Origin: Anastatus disparis | Taxonomy: Eukaryota > Arthropoda > Insecta > Hymenoptera > Eupelmidae | Assembly (NCBI GenBank): GCA_017163975.1 | Contig: JAFFSR010000307.1 | Coordinates: 1,557,501-1,621,500 of the forward strand | Direction of reading: 5' to 3' | Length of the DNA: 64,000 bases | The notes under the pieces: model-generated | Told to the model about the DNA's origin: nothing | The model's database searches: none | What the model saw: only the letters and a program-made list of their open reading frames with translations | Part shown: positions 13,981-25,338 of the stretch, in pieces | Position numbering within the stretch: position 1 is the first letter of the stretch | How the letters are laid out: each line of letters opens with the position of its first letter | Program-made: the position numbers and the translations under genes

Positions 13981-16411
13981 CCCTGAGCTCAATAGTCCGC
14001 AATTTGCTCGGCGAACACGCCAATTCACTAGATCGTGCCTAGGGGATTTTAGAGCCAACTGTAAGAAAATGAATTCAATTTCAGGCATTATGCCCTAAGC
14101 AAAATATTCCGCAATTTATTTTCTTATGGTTGGCTCTAAAAATTCCCTAGGCACGATCTAGCGAGGGGTTTCTTACTAAAATACTCATAGAAAAACTCTT
14201 CCGTACTCTCAAGCATTCTTTAGTTCTCATGCGTACTCTCCAATACTCTTTTGGTGAACGCTTTAAGTAAATGAATACGAAAAAGTTTGAAAGAGATTTA
14301 GTGAGTATGCAAGAGTAAGAATGAGTATTTATAGAATACGAATGAATATTGAAAAGTATGCAAGAGTACCAATGAGTATTCAAGAGTACGTAAGAGTACA
14401 AATAGAATTTTAGTAATATTGATTTTATTATTTTATTGATTTCGACGATAAGTCATTTTATATCATGCTTGATAAATAGAACAGATCGTAATAGATCTTA
14501 TTAATATAACGCTGAATTCTGAGTCTTTATCTAACAACCCATCTGTTTATCAATATTAGTTACGTTTACGTAAAAATTATTAATTATAACAAAGTTATAA
14601 TTAAAAAAAAAATTTATTTAATAAGAGAAATGTAGTTTTTTAAAAAAATGTACCTATGAAACGATTGTTGATGTACTTATATCAATTTATGAAATTTTCG
14701 TAGGTAAAACTTTTTCCGACTTTTTCTCAACAGGAGACAATAAAATTTTTCGTCAACATTATGAAATATTATTATACTTTAATCTAGTGAGGACAAATAA
14801 CTGGTTTTTATAATATTTTTGTAAAATAGTAATTCTAAAAGTTATATTTTTTCATTTTGCCAATATTTTATTTTTCTCAACTGTTTAAATTCAACTTTAT
14901 CCCTTGCATAGATCAACTTTTAAATCCATTTTTCACTAGTAATTAACTTTTGGTAATAAGAATATTTTTTGTTGGGAATGACATGTAATATACAACTTAT
15001 TTTTGCCAAACATTATTTTTAATAGTTAAATTTCTGATTTTATTTTCTGAAAAGTATTTATTTTTAAATAAAATAAATCGCAACATTTTTGTTTAAAATT
15101 TCACGTAAAACATACCTATATTTAGAAATAGTTAAATTTAAGCTACGAATAGTTAATAGATTTTGCCACCATGCATAAGAAAAAGTTATTTATTATGCTA
15201 TTATGTTTGGTATAAGCAATATTAAATACCTTATCAAAATTAAAAAAAAAAATCTTATCGTGTTCAACCGGTAATATGTCGGTAAATAATTATATAAAAT
15301 AAATAAAGTAATAGTGAAAACTATAAAAATTGTAATCATAAAAAGATATGTGTTTTTATTGGACTAAACTACTTTATTAAATATATAAAAATGCATTTTT
15401 ATATATCTGTGTATTTTATAATTTAAAAATAGCCCTAATAGAAATTTTGATAACTAAAATGGCCGATTCATCAATTATTTTTTATTTAGTTTGATATTTA
15501 CAATGTAGAAAATTAATTATTACTATTATTTTAATTATTTTAGAATATTATATAAAATATGTATATGAAATGTAACCAGTAACGTACAAAATATTAATTA
15601 CATAATATTAAGCTCATAATTTAAATTTCCTTTTTATTCACTATATTCTAAGCGAATCAATAGCTGGATTTATTTTATTAAAAATTGATGTAATAATCAC
15701 TTATTTTGAGTAAAAATTTTTTATAATAACATTCAATTTTAAAATAATTGAAATGTTACTTAAAATAATTTCTTACCTTATTTCACAATTTAATAATTAA
15801 TTATTATTAATTAATTATTGATTGATTATTATCAACCTATTGACTCATTAACCGATCAAGCTATCGATAGATTTATATATCCACCCATCAACTCATTGAT
15901 TTATCAACCCATCTACCGATTAATTCATAAATATAACAACCCAAAATAACATAGATTTATATTCAACTCAACTGAAAAAAGAACTTGAAACATTGATTTT
16001 TAAATGAATACTCTATCTAAAATTTCCGTACTCCTTAATCTTTTGAATATTTAATAATTTTTTTGAATACTCATTGTATTCTTTACGCTCTTTAATTATT
16101 TTGAATATTCATCTTACTCTTTGCATACTCTCTGATTTTTCAAATACTCAACTTACTCTTTGCATACTCTCTGATTTTTTCAAATACTCATCTTACTCTT
16201 TGCATACTCTTTGATTTTTCGAATACTCCTCCTACTCTTCGCATACTCTGATCAATTTTTAAACTCCAATACTCTTATAAAACTCTTGCGTACTCACAAT
16301 ACTCTTACAAAACTCTCACCACTTTTTGCAAGAGTATTTTAGTGAGAAGCCCCTCGCGATCTAGTGAATTAGCGTGTCCGCCGAACATATTGCGGACTAT
16401 TGTGCTCGGGG
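13981..16411. mobile_element. CCC/GGG element with AAGAGTAC word, 2431 bp
   Basis: The left end CCCTGAGCTCAATAGTCCGC is matched by an inverted right end, GCGGACTATTGTGCTCGGGG. The arms continue for about 75 bp (GCGAACACGCCAATTCACTAGATCG) and then through GAGGGGTTTCTTACTAAAATACTC. Words of the type AAGAGTACG, CATACTCTT and GAATACTC fill 14170-14400 and 16000-16340. The flanks are TG and CA, so no duplication is evident. The long core (14400-16000) is AT-rich and without genes. Confidence 0.75.
14028..14160. mobile_element. small foldback inside the left arm
   Basis: An inverted repeat, GTGCCTAGGGGATTTTAGAGC against its inverse GCTCTAAAAATTCCCTAGGCAC, with a short loop. It interrupts the left arm of the 13981-16411 element at CACTAGATC; the right arm (near 16355) lacks it. 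GATC occurs on both sides and may be the duplication. Confidence 0.65.
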
Positions 16412-17296
16412 CAAAAAAGAATATTTTCTGATCGAGTTGCGTGTGTTGATGAAAGTCATGTAACGCAACCAACGCGTTAAAAACAAAATGGCGTCCGAAC
16501 TGCCTTTCAATTATATAGCACAGAACGACGCCAATATGGCCGTCGAAAATACTTTTGATATACTGTGCAAACGTAAAAATGACGCCAACATGGCCGTCAA
16601 TATGTCTCTCTGCACAGCAAAAGGAAAATTTATGCGCAAGTGTTTTTATGCAAAATTGCGTTTTTAAAGGTTGAAAAAAACACTAAATTGAGTTTTGTGT
16701 ACATAAGCGCAAGGTATTAAAAAATATGTATCTCTTGATAATACGATGTTAGTAAAGAGCAAATTTTTCGCAAGCACTACACAGATACCTTTATACCTCC
16801 GTTGTGCCGAAGAGGAGCCTTACCTGGCTGCTGTCAACGTGCAGAAAAGAACGATGCGAAGCGATGGTCGCCTGATGTGCAGCAGAGAACGGTACAAAGC
16901 GATGGCTGCGAACTGCGCTAATCTGCGGTGCAACCTTGCTGCTAACCTCGTGGGCAAAAGGGCGATGCCCACGGGAATCTGAAAAGAAGATTGTCTTCGT
17001 ACACTCTTCTTTAGCCGCACCAAGCGTTGAAGGTCTTCTCTGAAAATCCCAAGACCCAAGGCGACGCAGCTCTCTCGTGTTACAGACACAAAGAAAAACC
17101 TCCTTCCAAGACAGATCACCAATATAGGTTTATAAGTGTAGGTGAATCCAATTATAGGATAACCAGGACCTATAACCAGGATAAATAGCGTGTTCGGGAA
17201 GGTAGAGAAATGATCTGCAACAGATTTAAATTGAAAGAGTTAATTCTTTATTAAACTGTTTTCGCCAGCAACCACCGGCTCACGAGTCGAACTTTA
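16412..17296. other. GC-richer host stretch, gene content unclear
   Basis: This stretch has a higher GC content than its surroundings. After virtual removal of the elements at 17297-19272, 19370-21151 and 21168-21671 it joins smoothly to 19273-19369, 21152-21167 and 21672-21755. One small plus-strand frame (16488-16667, 59 codons) contains the repeated peptide NDANMAV. Overlapping frames of 78 codons (+, 16746-16982) and 100 codons (-, 16820-17122) look unlike known proteins. TTTATTAAACTG near 17250 resembles a polyadenylation region. It could be an old retroelement terminus or a non-coding exon. I cannot assign it. Confidence 0.4.
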
Positions 17297-18028
17297 CCCT
17301 GTTGAAAATAATGACGTCTTACCAGTACGTCTTTGAAAGATGTCTTTGAAGACGTCTTTGAAGATGTCTTTGAAGACGTCTTTGGTCGTGTCTTAGATTG
17401 GAACAGAATAAGACGTCATTTTTTTAATGTTCAGGAAATATAGTAACCAAATTACGTCTTTTTATAAGTAAAATAATTTCCAAGACGTATTTTTCCAATT
17501 AATACTCATAGCAAAAGACGTATATTTTCAAAAAAAAAAATTCTTTTTCAAAACGAATGACGTCTTCCCGATTGAAAAAAATGACGTCTTTCTAAGACGT
17601 CTTTGAAGACGTCTTTGGTCGTGTCTTAGATTGAAACAAAAAAAAAAACATATTTTTTTTATAAAAATGTCTTTTCTTACTTTTTTATTTTTATTAAAAA
17701 AATACGTCTTTGAAATTATAAAAAGATGTCATTTGTTAAATAGCTTTTCTGAACATTAGAAAAATGACGTCTTTTTTGTTCCAATCTAAGACACGATCAA
17801 AGACGTCTTCAAAGACGTCGTAAAAAGACGCTATTATTTTCAAATGGGATTTCTAAACATTGGAAAAATGACGTCTTTTTTGTTCCACTCCAAGACACAA
17901 CCAAAGACGTCTTTCAAAGACGTCTTTGGTTGTCTCCAAATTTTCTCCAAATTTAGAAAAAAAAATGTCATTTTTCATGAATTATGTGATTGAAAAATGA
18001 CTTTACATGATATTTATTTTTCAGTTAA

Positions 18029-18233
18029 GGCGACTTCGGATTTTAGGTTAGGTTTTATTTTCGAGTTTACAAATTACTCTTTCAATATGTAAAATTTTTC
18101 AGATTTTTTAATTTTCCACCATTCTATGGATTATAATAAATGGTGGAAAATTAAAAAATTCAAAAAATTTTAGAAATTGAAAGAGCAATTTGTAAACTAC
18201 AAAATAAAATCCAACCGAACTTCCGTAGTCGCC
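18029..18233. mobile_element. TTAA-flanked foldback, 205 bp (GGCGACTTCGG ends)
   Basis: TTAA lies at 18025-18028 and 18234-18237. The inverted arms start GGCGACTTCGGATTTTAGG and include TTTTCCACCATTCTATGG around the centre. A second copy is at 37072-37277. The size, foldback form and TTAA duplication suggest a piggyBac-type MITE. The right TTAA is shared with the next element. Confidence 0.85.
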
Positions 18234-18237
18234 TTAA

Positions 18238-18622
18238 CGGTAGGCCGGAGTAGAACCTGGTACCGACCGAGTAAAAATTGAGTTGTTTGTTATTTACTCA
18301 AGTTTTAATCGGTGTATCTTCAAATCAAAGGTCGAGCGCAATAGATATTATTATTATGAACATCTATGCATAAGAAAAAAAATATCTACCGGTTTGTTTT
18401 TGAGAAAAGTAAGTAACGCGAAAATATTATAAACATAAACTTTTACTTTAGCGTTACTTACTTTTCTCAAAAACAAACCGGTAGATATTTTTTTTCTTGT
18501 GCGTGGATGTTCATAATAATAATATCTATTGCGCTCGACCTTTAATTTGAAGATACACCGATTAAAACTTGAGTAAATAACAAAAATGCCAATTAGACAA
18601 GGACAGCGAATCCGGCTTGCTC
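18238..18622. mobile_element. TTAA-flanked foldback, 385 bp (GGCCGGAGTAG family)
   Basis: TTAA lies on both sides (18234-18237 and 18623-18626). The ends are CGGTAGGCCGGAGTAG and GAATCCGGCTTGCTC; the inner arms contain TTTGTTATTTACTCAAG and CAAAAACAAACCGGTAG. Copies at 32274-32946, 33656-34032 and a remnant near 3137 share all of this. The 139-codon minus frame across it is a translation of the palindrome and not a gene. Confidence 0.85.
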
Positions 18623-20177
18623 TTAAATGAAAAACGATTATCATGTAAAATAATTTTTCAATGACATGATTCATGAAAAATGACGTTTTTTTTCTAAATT
18701 TGGAGAAAATGACGTTTTTGAAGACGTCTTTGGTTGTGTCATTTTTCCAATGTTTAGAAAAGCTATTTAACAAATAACGTCTTTTTACATTTTCAAAGAC
18801 GTATTTTTTAAATAAAAATTCGTAAGAGAAGACGTCATTTTTATTAAAAAAAATACGTGTTTGAAATAATAAGAAGACGTCATTTGTTGAATAACTTTTC
18901 TAAACATTGGAAAAATGACGTCTTTTTTGGTTCCAATCTAAGACACGACCAAAGACGTCTTCAAAGACGTCTTTCAATGATGTCTTTCAAAGATATCTTA
19001 GAAAGACGTTATTATTTTCAACAAGGAAGACGTCATTCGTTTTAAAAAAAGAATTTTTTTTTGAAAATTTACGTCTTTTACTATGAGTATTTATTGGAAA
19101 AATATGTCTTTGAAATTATTTTACTTATAAAAAAGACGTAATTTGGTTACTATATTTCCTGAACATTAAAAAAATGACGTATTATTTTGTTCCAATCTAA
19201 GACACGAACAAAGACGTCTTCAAAGTCGTATTTCAAAGACGTACTGGAAAGACGTCATTATTTTCAACAGGGTACAGTACGAGAGCTCGGACGCTACTCA
19301 CGGACCATGGCTGTTTCATCGTTCTTGACGATGAAGAAGGCTCGCGCTTACGCAATAAACGGGACTCAACCCTACAGAAAAAATCCACCTGGATTTCCAC
19401 GTGGATTACCCATGTGGAAATCCATGTGGATTTTATGAAAGCCATGTTGATTTTATAAAGCCCTCGTGAACTGTTAAAGAATCCATATAGATTATATGAA
19501 ATCTATGTGGACTTTCAAGGAACCCGCTTGGATTTTATAAAATCTGTGTTAATTTTATGTACTTCTCGTGGATTTAAAAAAAATCCATATAAGTTTTGTG
19601 AAATCCATGTGGATATTTAGAAATCCATGTGAATATTATTAAATCCATGTGGATTTTTATAGATTCAATTCTATAGATTCAAAATAGAATCGACGTAATC
19701 AATCATCAATTCGACAGTAAGTCACAACAACGAAGATAGACGCTTATAGAAGCGTACTTCTGGGTTAACTTTGGGGGCCCAGCTTTTGGAGGACACTTTA
19801 ACATTACGTGTATATCTATATACATATATGAAAACATCGGTATATATAGATATAGAAATACATGGCATTTTAGTAGCGCCACCACGCGGCTGGAGGACAT
19901 AAGCTTTAGATTTTGAGCCCCTGTCCGCCCATTTAAAGTACGCTTCTATAAGCGTCTATCTTCGCCCTATTGAAAATAATGACGTCTTTGGACGTGTCTG
20001 GATTTGGAACAAAAAAAGACGTCTTTAAAAGACGTCTTTTTTATCAATATTTTAAAAATAATACCTACTAAAATGTTTCAAAAAAGAACGTACTTAAGCT
20101 AAAGTGTATATACTTGAAGTACGTAATTGAAGTATGTATACTGATTTTCAACTGTGAATAAACACGCAAAATTATAA

Positions 20178-20239
20178 CCTCATATACCTACATCTCTGAA
20201 ATTTGGATAAGGGATTGCAAAGTTAAGAAAAACGGCACC
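20178..20239 (-). promoter_or_regulatory. GGTGCCG ... TATATGAGG module
   Basis: On the minus strand GGTGCCG (20239-20233) is followed 47 bp later by TATATGAGG (20186-20178), with CCCTTATCCAAATTTC between, as in the 3638 and 20653 modules. It diverges from the plus-strand module at 20308. Confidence 0.4.
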
Positions 20240-20307
20240 TCACAGTTAAAAATGTAACTACTGAAAAAATTATTCGAATCGACTATTAATTCTGTCTTTA
20301 ACTGTTA

Positions 20308-20368
20308 GGTAGCGTTTTTCTTAATACGCGAACTTTCACGAAAATTTTAGTGACTCGGGTATATAAGG
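20308..20368 (+). promoter_or_regulatory. GGTAGCG ... TATATAAGG module
   Basis: GGTAGCG (20308-20314) is followed 46 bp later by TATATAAGG (20360-20368), then CCAGTTT about 22 bp further on. It faces away from the 20178 module, so the pair looks like a divergent promoter in the element core. Confidence 0.45.
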
Positions 20369-20652
20369 TTATAACATTTCCAGTTTGTTCGCTCAAGCTT
20401 TTCGGTCTGCAGAGAGCTGATACTTATTTTGTTTCTATATTCCTAAAGAAAGATACCCTATTAAAAATAATAACGTAATAAAATAATACTTTTTTGGAAC
20501 ATTTTAGTAAGTACTTTTTTAAAAATTTTGATAAAAAAGACGTTTTGATTTAAAAGACGTCTTCAAAAGACGTCTTTTTTTGTTCCAAATCCAGACACGT
20601 CCAAAGACGTCTTTTGAAGACGTCATTATTTTCAATAGGGCGTTGGTCACAA

Positions 20653-20714
20653 GGTGGCGTTTCTCTAAGTTTTGTGATCCATCATATGAATTTCAAAGTC
20701 GCAGATATATAAGG
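20653..20714 (+). promoter_or_regulatory. GGTGGCG ... TATATAAGG module
   Basis: GGTGGCG (20653-20659) is followed 47 bp later by TATATAAGG (20706-20714), then CTCAGTTG and a GAAGCTCTCTGATCTTCAAA stem. The spacing is identical to the module at 53176-53237. It begins directly after a GTCACAA duplication; the joined site TAAGTCACAAGGTGGCG resembles TAAGTCACTGGGTGGCG on the minus strand near 3700. Confidence 0.5.
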
Positions 20715-21167
20715 CCAGAGTACTCTCAGTTGAATCATAGAAGCTCTCTGATCTTCAAAGAGCTGAAATTACGAGGTTTATCTCGTTTTTGGTTTTTACT
20801 TTGAATGCGAAATAAATATCGAGTTATTTCCTATTTCAAACGTCTATGTGGATTTCCACCTGGATTTTCATTTAAATCCATGTGGATATCCAAGTAAAAA
20901 ATCTACGTATATTACCTAAAAATCCACATGGATTTCACAAAATTCATATGGATTTCTTAAAAATCCACGAGTACATAAAATTATCACAGAATTTATAAAA
21001 TCCATGTGGGTTCCATGAAAATCTACATAGATTTCATAGATCCATATGGATTCTTCAACAGTCCACAAGGGTTTTATAAAATCAACATAGCTTTCATAAA
21101 ATCCACATCGATTTTTTTACGTGGAAATCCAGGTGGATTTTTTTAACAGGGAAAGGATGGTCTCTAC

Positions 21168-21671
21168 GGGCACGTTCCGTAAGTAAAATTCAGTTAGAGA
21201 ATGGCAACACCGCTAATGTGCGGTTATTTCATAAGTAAAAAATATAGCAGAATTTGAAATTTAAGAAAACGTACCGGTCAGATAACTTAAAGTTTATTAA
21301 GTTAAATATGAACGAAGTAAGTATAACAAGATTTTTTAACATAATTATTAATAAATTAAATTAATATCTTTTGATATTATAAATATAAAAATTATTCATA
21401 ATTGTAAAATGATGAATTAAAAATCAATCCTACCATTACAGCATTTGCGTTCATCACGATTAAACTAAACTTTATAAATTTTAAATTCAATTAAAATTAA
21501 TATAGATATTTATTGATATATATTTGAATGACTTCAATCAATAATTACTCATCAAACGTGTTTACAAATTTCCAAAATTTGAAATCAGCTGTTATATTTT
21601 TTACTTTTGAAACAGCCGCATATTAGCGGTGTTGCCATTCTCTAACTGAATTTCACTTACGGAACGTGCCC
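21168..21671. mobile_element. foldback element GGGCACGTTCCG...CGGAACGTGCCC, 504 bp
   Basis: The arms begin GGGCACGTTCCGTAAGT and end with the inverse, with TTCAGTTAGAGAATGGCAAC and CACCGCTAATGTGCGG conserved in both. The flanks TAC (21165-21167) and TAC (21672-21674) suggest a 3-bp duplication. The interior is AT-rich. Non-coding. Confidence 0.8.
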
Positions 21672-22430
21672 TACAAAACAGTCTTAAAAATACTTTTTTG
21701 GTTACATTTTGCGTTTAAACGGTTGCATAAGGCCTCGGTTATTATCGATTCGTAACCCATACAGCATGAAAGGACTTTGAAAGGATTCTGAAAGGATTCA
21801 TGAAAGGACTACAATCTTTCAGAAATATTTCACTGAAAGGATTCTGAAATAATTCTATGTCCGAGGTATTATTCTTTTAAAAATAATACATAAAAATATT
21901 TCATAAAGAATTCACAAGTCATTTCAAAATCCTTTCAATGGAAGAATTCTGTAAGGATCCATGAATTCTTTTGGTAATAATTCGTAAATCTTTTCATACA
22001 TCTTCCATTGAAAGGATTCTGTAAGAATAATATGAAATATTTTTAAAATATTTCATTGTATTATTTCTAAAAGAAATATACCTCGGACATAGAATTATTA
22101 CAGAATCCTTTCAATGAAAGAATTCTGTAAGGATCCATGAATTCTTTTGGTAATAATTCGTAAATCTTTTCATACATCTTTCATTGAAAGTATTCTGTAA
22201 GAATGATATAAAATATTTTAAAAATATTTCATTGTATTATTTCTGAAAGAAATATACCTCGGACATAGAATTATTACAGAATCCTTTCAATGAAAGAATT
22301 CTGTAAGGATCCATGAATTCTTTTAGTAATAATGCATTAATCTTTTCATCTATCTTTAGTTGAGAGACGTGTAAAGTTCTAGAAATTTTATTCTTTCCTG
22401 TATTATTTAAGAATCAATTTAGAATTAATA

Positions 22431-22465
22431 CACACACACACACACACACACACAAAAAAAAAAAA

Positions 22466-22534
<69 letters not shown>

Positions 22535-22589
22535 CACAAAAAACAACAACAACACCACAAACACATATATATATATATATATATATATA
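22431..22589. repeat. (CA)n and (TA)n microsatellites
   Basis: CA dinucleotides run over 22431-22454 and 22470-22530, joined by an A-rich stretch, followed by (TA)n at 22565-22589. The long minus-strand frame of Cys-Val repeats is an artefact. Confidence 0.95.
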
Positions 22590-22716
22590 ACGGATATATG
22601 ATGATATAATTATTCATAGGATTACGAATAGTTTTACAGCGGTTAAAATCGAAGTTATCATAACACAGACATCGCACGCATAACAATTTATAGTTTCCAT
22701 TTAAGATTCTTATTTT

Positions 22717-22775
22717 CCTTATATATGAAACGGGAAGCACTCTAACCGCTTGCGAGAGTAAGAGATACCGCCATC
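22717..22775 (-). promoter_or_regulatory. GATGGCG ... TATATAAGG module
   Basis: On the minus strand CCGCTTGATGGCGG is followed 44 bp later by TATATAAGG (22725-22717), with CTCGCAAGCGGTTAGAG between. The block CCGCTTGRTGGCG...CTCGCAAGCGGT is shared with 53170-53215, although the two surrounding elements are otherwise unrelated. Confidence 0.45.
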
Positions 22776-24203
22776 AAGCGGATAAATTATAAACTAATCC
22801 CGAAAATATTTCTAAATGATTCTGTTATCTTTCACGTTTTCTTTCATAAAGTCCTTTCAAAGTCCATTCAGTAAGGATTCATGTAATAACTTTTATTCTC
22901 GACATAAGTTATTTCATGAAATATTTCAAAAAGATTTCAAAATTATTTCATGTATGATTTCTTGAGACTTCACCAAAATATTACATGAATTATTTCATAA
23001 AAGCTTTATGGAAGAATCTTGAAATTATTCGGTGAAAGAATAACTTAAATTATTCCAAAAATCTTTCTAAATTATTTTACGACTGAAACCTTCGAAAGAT
23101 TTCTGAGTTCTTTCTTGTTTCCTTTCGAGTAGTCTTTTCAAAATCCTTTCAGTAAGGATTCATGTAATAACTTTTATTCCCATCATAAGTTATTTCATGA
23201 AATATTTCAAAAAGATTTCAAAATTATTTCATGTAAGATTTCTTGAGACTTTACCAAAACATTGTATGAATTATTTCATGAAAGCTTTTGAATCAATCTT
23301 GAAATGATTCGGTGAAAGAATACCTTAGATCATTCCGAAAATCTTTCTAAATTATTTTCTGATTTTAATCGTTGGAAGATTTCTGAGTTCTTTCTTGTTT
23401 CCTTTCAAGAAGTCTTTTCAAAGTCCTTTCAGTAAGGATTTATGTTATAACTTTTATTCCCATCATAAGTTATTTCATGAAATATTTCAAAAAGATTTCA
23501 AAATTATTTCATGTATGATTTCTTGAGACTTTACCAAAATATTGCATGAATTATTTCATGAAAGCTTTTTGAATGAATCTTGAAATGATTCGGTGAAAGA
23601 ATACCTTAGATCATTCTGAAAATCTTTCTAAATTATTTTACGACTGAAACATTCGAAAGATTTTTGAGTTCTTTCTTGTTTCCTTTCAAGAAGTCCTTTC
23701 ATAGTCCTTTCAGTAAGGATTCATGTAATAACTTTTATTCCCATCATAAGTTATTTCATGAAATATTTCAAAAAGATTTCAAAATTATTTCATGTATGAT
23801 TTCTTGAGACTTTACCAAAATATTACATGAATTATTTCATAAAAGCTTTTTGGAAGAATCTTGAAATTATTCGGTGAAAGAATAACTTAGATTATTCCAA
23901 AAATCTTTCTAAATTATTTTATTAATTGAATCGTTGGAAGATTTCTGAGTTCTTTCTTGTTTCCTTTAAAAAAGTCTTTTCAAAGTCCTTTCAGTAAGGA
24001 ATCGTGTAATATTTCATGTCTTAACTTTCGTTTCCTTTTTGGTAATATTTTTGTAAAGACTTTGTAATCTTCCTGTGTATTATTTCATAAATTCTTTTCA
24101 AAAGAATATAGTTATCTTTTTAAGTTCTTTTTAAATGCTTTCAACGTATTATTACTTGTAATATTTCATGAAATTATTTCAAAATTCTTTCATGCTGTGT
24201 GGG

Positions 24204-25338
24204 AAATATCAACTTATTTTAACTATCGCAAAATTTTTTATTTTTTTTATTATTTACTGATCACGTTCAGTATATTTCAACATTGGATATAGGCATATAT
24301 AAAAAACTGTATAGGCATTTAAAGTTTAAACATTTAAATACTTTGTACAGCGCCATTGTTAGTTGCACATGCGCACATAGTTTCTGTGCAGACCGCTTAC
24401 GGGAACTAATGCTAAAAAATATTTTTATCAATTCCTGCTCCACCATTAAGAATTTCTAAATTATAAAATTATAATGAGAATCGGCAATAAATTTGCAAAC
24501 GATTCGTATTGTTTTTTTTTTCATTTTTAAACGTTTACAACGCTCAAAGCACGTTAGCCCCATTTCTAGAAAGCTGTGATAGTTATTATTTTTTTTTGGA
24601 AAATAATAAGAATACGCAGTTTTTTGATTTGTTATTGCAAAACCTGCTAACGATTCCGCAATTTTCGGTATATTTTTATCATTGTATAATGAAGTTTATC
24701 GCTGAGTTCATACATCTATTCAATTCGGGGCTTACAAATCACTTTTTAATCACTTTTTAATAAAAATAAAATAAATAATAAGCTTCTTAAATATTATAAA
24801 TTTCTGCTCTTTTACGTTCAAAAGAGCAAATCAGAAGAATTTTTTTCAGGCGAATCGAGTCATTTTTATTTAATTACGTGTTGGGTGTTCAGCTCACTAA
24901 AGTTCGCTAAACAAATTCTAATAATTTTACGTCTATGTAAAGAGATATAATATTGTAGGATGACATTGTACGACAAGTATTGTTTTTGTTATAATTTTCT
25001 GGAATCATAAGCAAAAATGGCGTGCTTATTTTAAGTCCAACGTATGTTCAGGGCCAGAGACTTGGTCACGTGTTTATTGATTGAATGCAAGTATATAGAA
25101 AGAGTAAGAGGTATGAAAGAGTGAGATGAAACGCTGTTTATAGTAAATTCGAACAGCTGTTTTTGTTATTGTGAGCGGGGGAATCAAATATTCATTTCCA
25201 ACGTAAACTATCTACAGTTCAAATGCTGGATTAAAAACATTTTTCAATATTCGATAAAAAATAATTGTTTTTATTTATATAGATCTATAACACAAATAAA
25301 TGAGTTATTAAAAATAACGAAATTTTAAGCTGTTAGCT
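24204..25338. other. upstream region of the REPTOR-like gene
   Basis: No transposon ends were recognised. The sequence becomes less repetitive towards the gene and probably contains its promoter and 5' untranslated region. No clear TATA box or initiator could be assigned. Confidence 0.4.

Larger units (their letters stand above)
17297..19272. mobile_element. CCC/GGG element with AAGACGTCTT word, 1976 bp
   Basis: The ends are CCCTGTTGAAAATAATGACG and, inverted, CGTCATTATTTTCAACAGGG, flanked by TA and TA. Both arms are arrays of AAGACGTCTTTGAAGACGTC and TGACGTCTTTTTTGTTCC spanning about 650 bp each. Two TTAA-flanked elements (18029 and 18238) sit at the centre. Removing them rejoins arms that share GTGATTGAAAAATGAC. 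No coding gene; frames such as 18857-19045 and 19187-19438 are array translations. Confidence 0.9.
19965..20640. mobile_element. CCC/GGG element with AAGACGTCTT word, 676 bp
   Basis: The ends are CCCTATTGAAAATAATGACG and its inverse, flanked by CG and CG. The smaller paralogue at 32641-32925 has the same ends and the shared core GTATGTATACTGATTTTCAAC, but lacks about 310 bp (about 20187-20500). That extra segment contains two TATA modules facing outwards. The undisturbed left arm of the host foldback (CAACGAAGATAGAC) gives the empty site, confirming the CG duplication. Confidence 0.85.
19728..20645. mobile_element. CAACGAAGATAGACGC-ended foldback, split
   Basis: The ends are CAACGAAGATAGACGCTTAT and its inverse finishing at 20645. 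It is flanked by GTCACAA on both sides (19721-19727 and 20646-20652), a 7-bp duplication. A related copy at 54385-54610 has a TCTGAT duplication. The interior includes AAAGTGTCCTCC-type sequence, (TATATA)-rich loops and AGTAGCGCCACCAC. The right arm is interrupted at CG by the 19965-20640 element. Family unknown; the 6-7 bp duplication excludes Tc1/mariner and piggyBac. Confidence 0.75.
19370..21151. mobile_element. CCC/GGG element with ATCCACGTGGAT word, 1782 bp including nested insertions
   Basis: The left end CCCTACAGAAAAAATCCACC and right end GGTGGATTTTTTTAACAGGG are flanked by AA and AA. The arms are arrays of ATCCATGTGGATTT and TGGATTTCCACGTGGAT words. The centre carries a TATA module (20653-20714), interrupted by the 19728-20645 element, which is itself interrupted at 19965-20640. 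Non-coding. Confidence 0.85.
21756..24203. mobile_element. CCC/GGG element with GAAAGGATTC word, 2448 bp
   Basis: The ends are CCCATACAGCATGAAAG and CTTTCATGCTGTGTGGG, flanked by AA and AA. The termini resemble those of the 7904-12277 element (CCCACATAGCAC). The left part repeats units of about 190 bp with ATTCTGTAAGGATCCATG; the right part has four units of about 290 bp with TAAGGATTCATGTAATAAC and AAGTTATTTCATGAAATATT. The core holds a CA microsatellite and a TATA module. No coding gene. Confidence 0.88.

Noticed and set aside
16820..17122. 100-codon minus-strand Arg/Leu-rich frame
   Set aside because: No recognisable domain, overlapping an open plus-strand frame in a GC-richer patch; no evidence for either.
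18354..18773. 139-codon minus-strand frame, with relatives at 32304, 32459 and 33697
   Set aside because: The frames follow the arms of a TTAA-flanked palindrome present in several copies and show no conserved domain.
20458..20640. A separate small CCC/GGG element starting CCCTATTAAAAATAATAACG
   Set aside because: Its right end is that of the 19965-20640 element and the flanks do not match (TA and CG); more likely part of the internal extra segment.
22414..22740. 108-codon minus-strand frame rich in Cys-Val
   Set aside because: It is created by the CA/TA microsatellites inside a transposon core.
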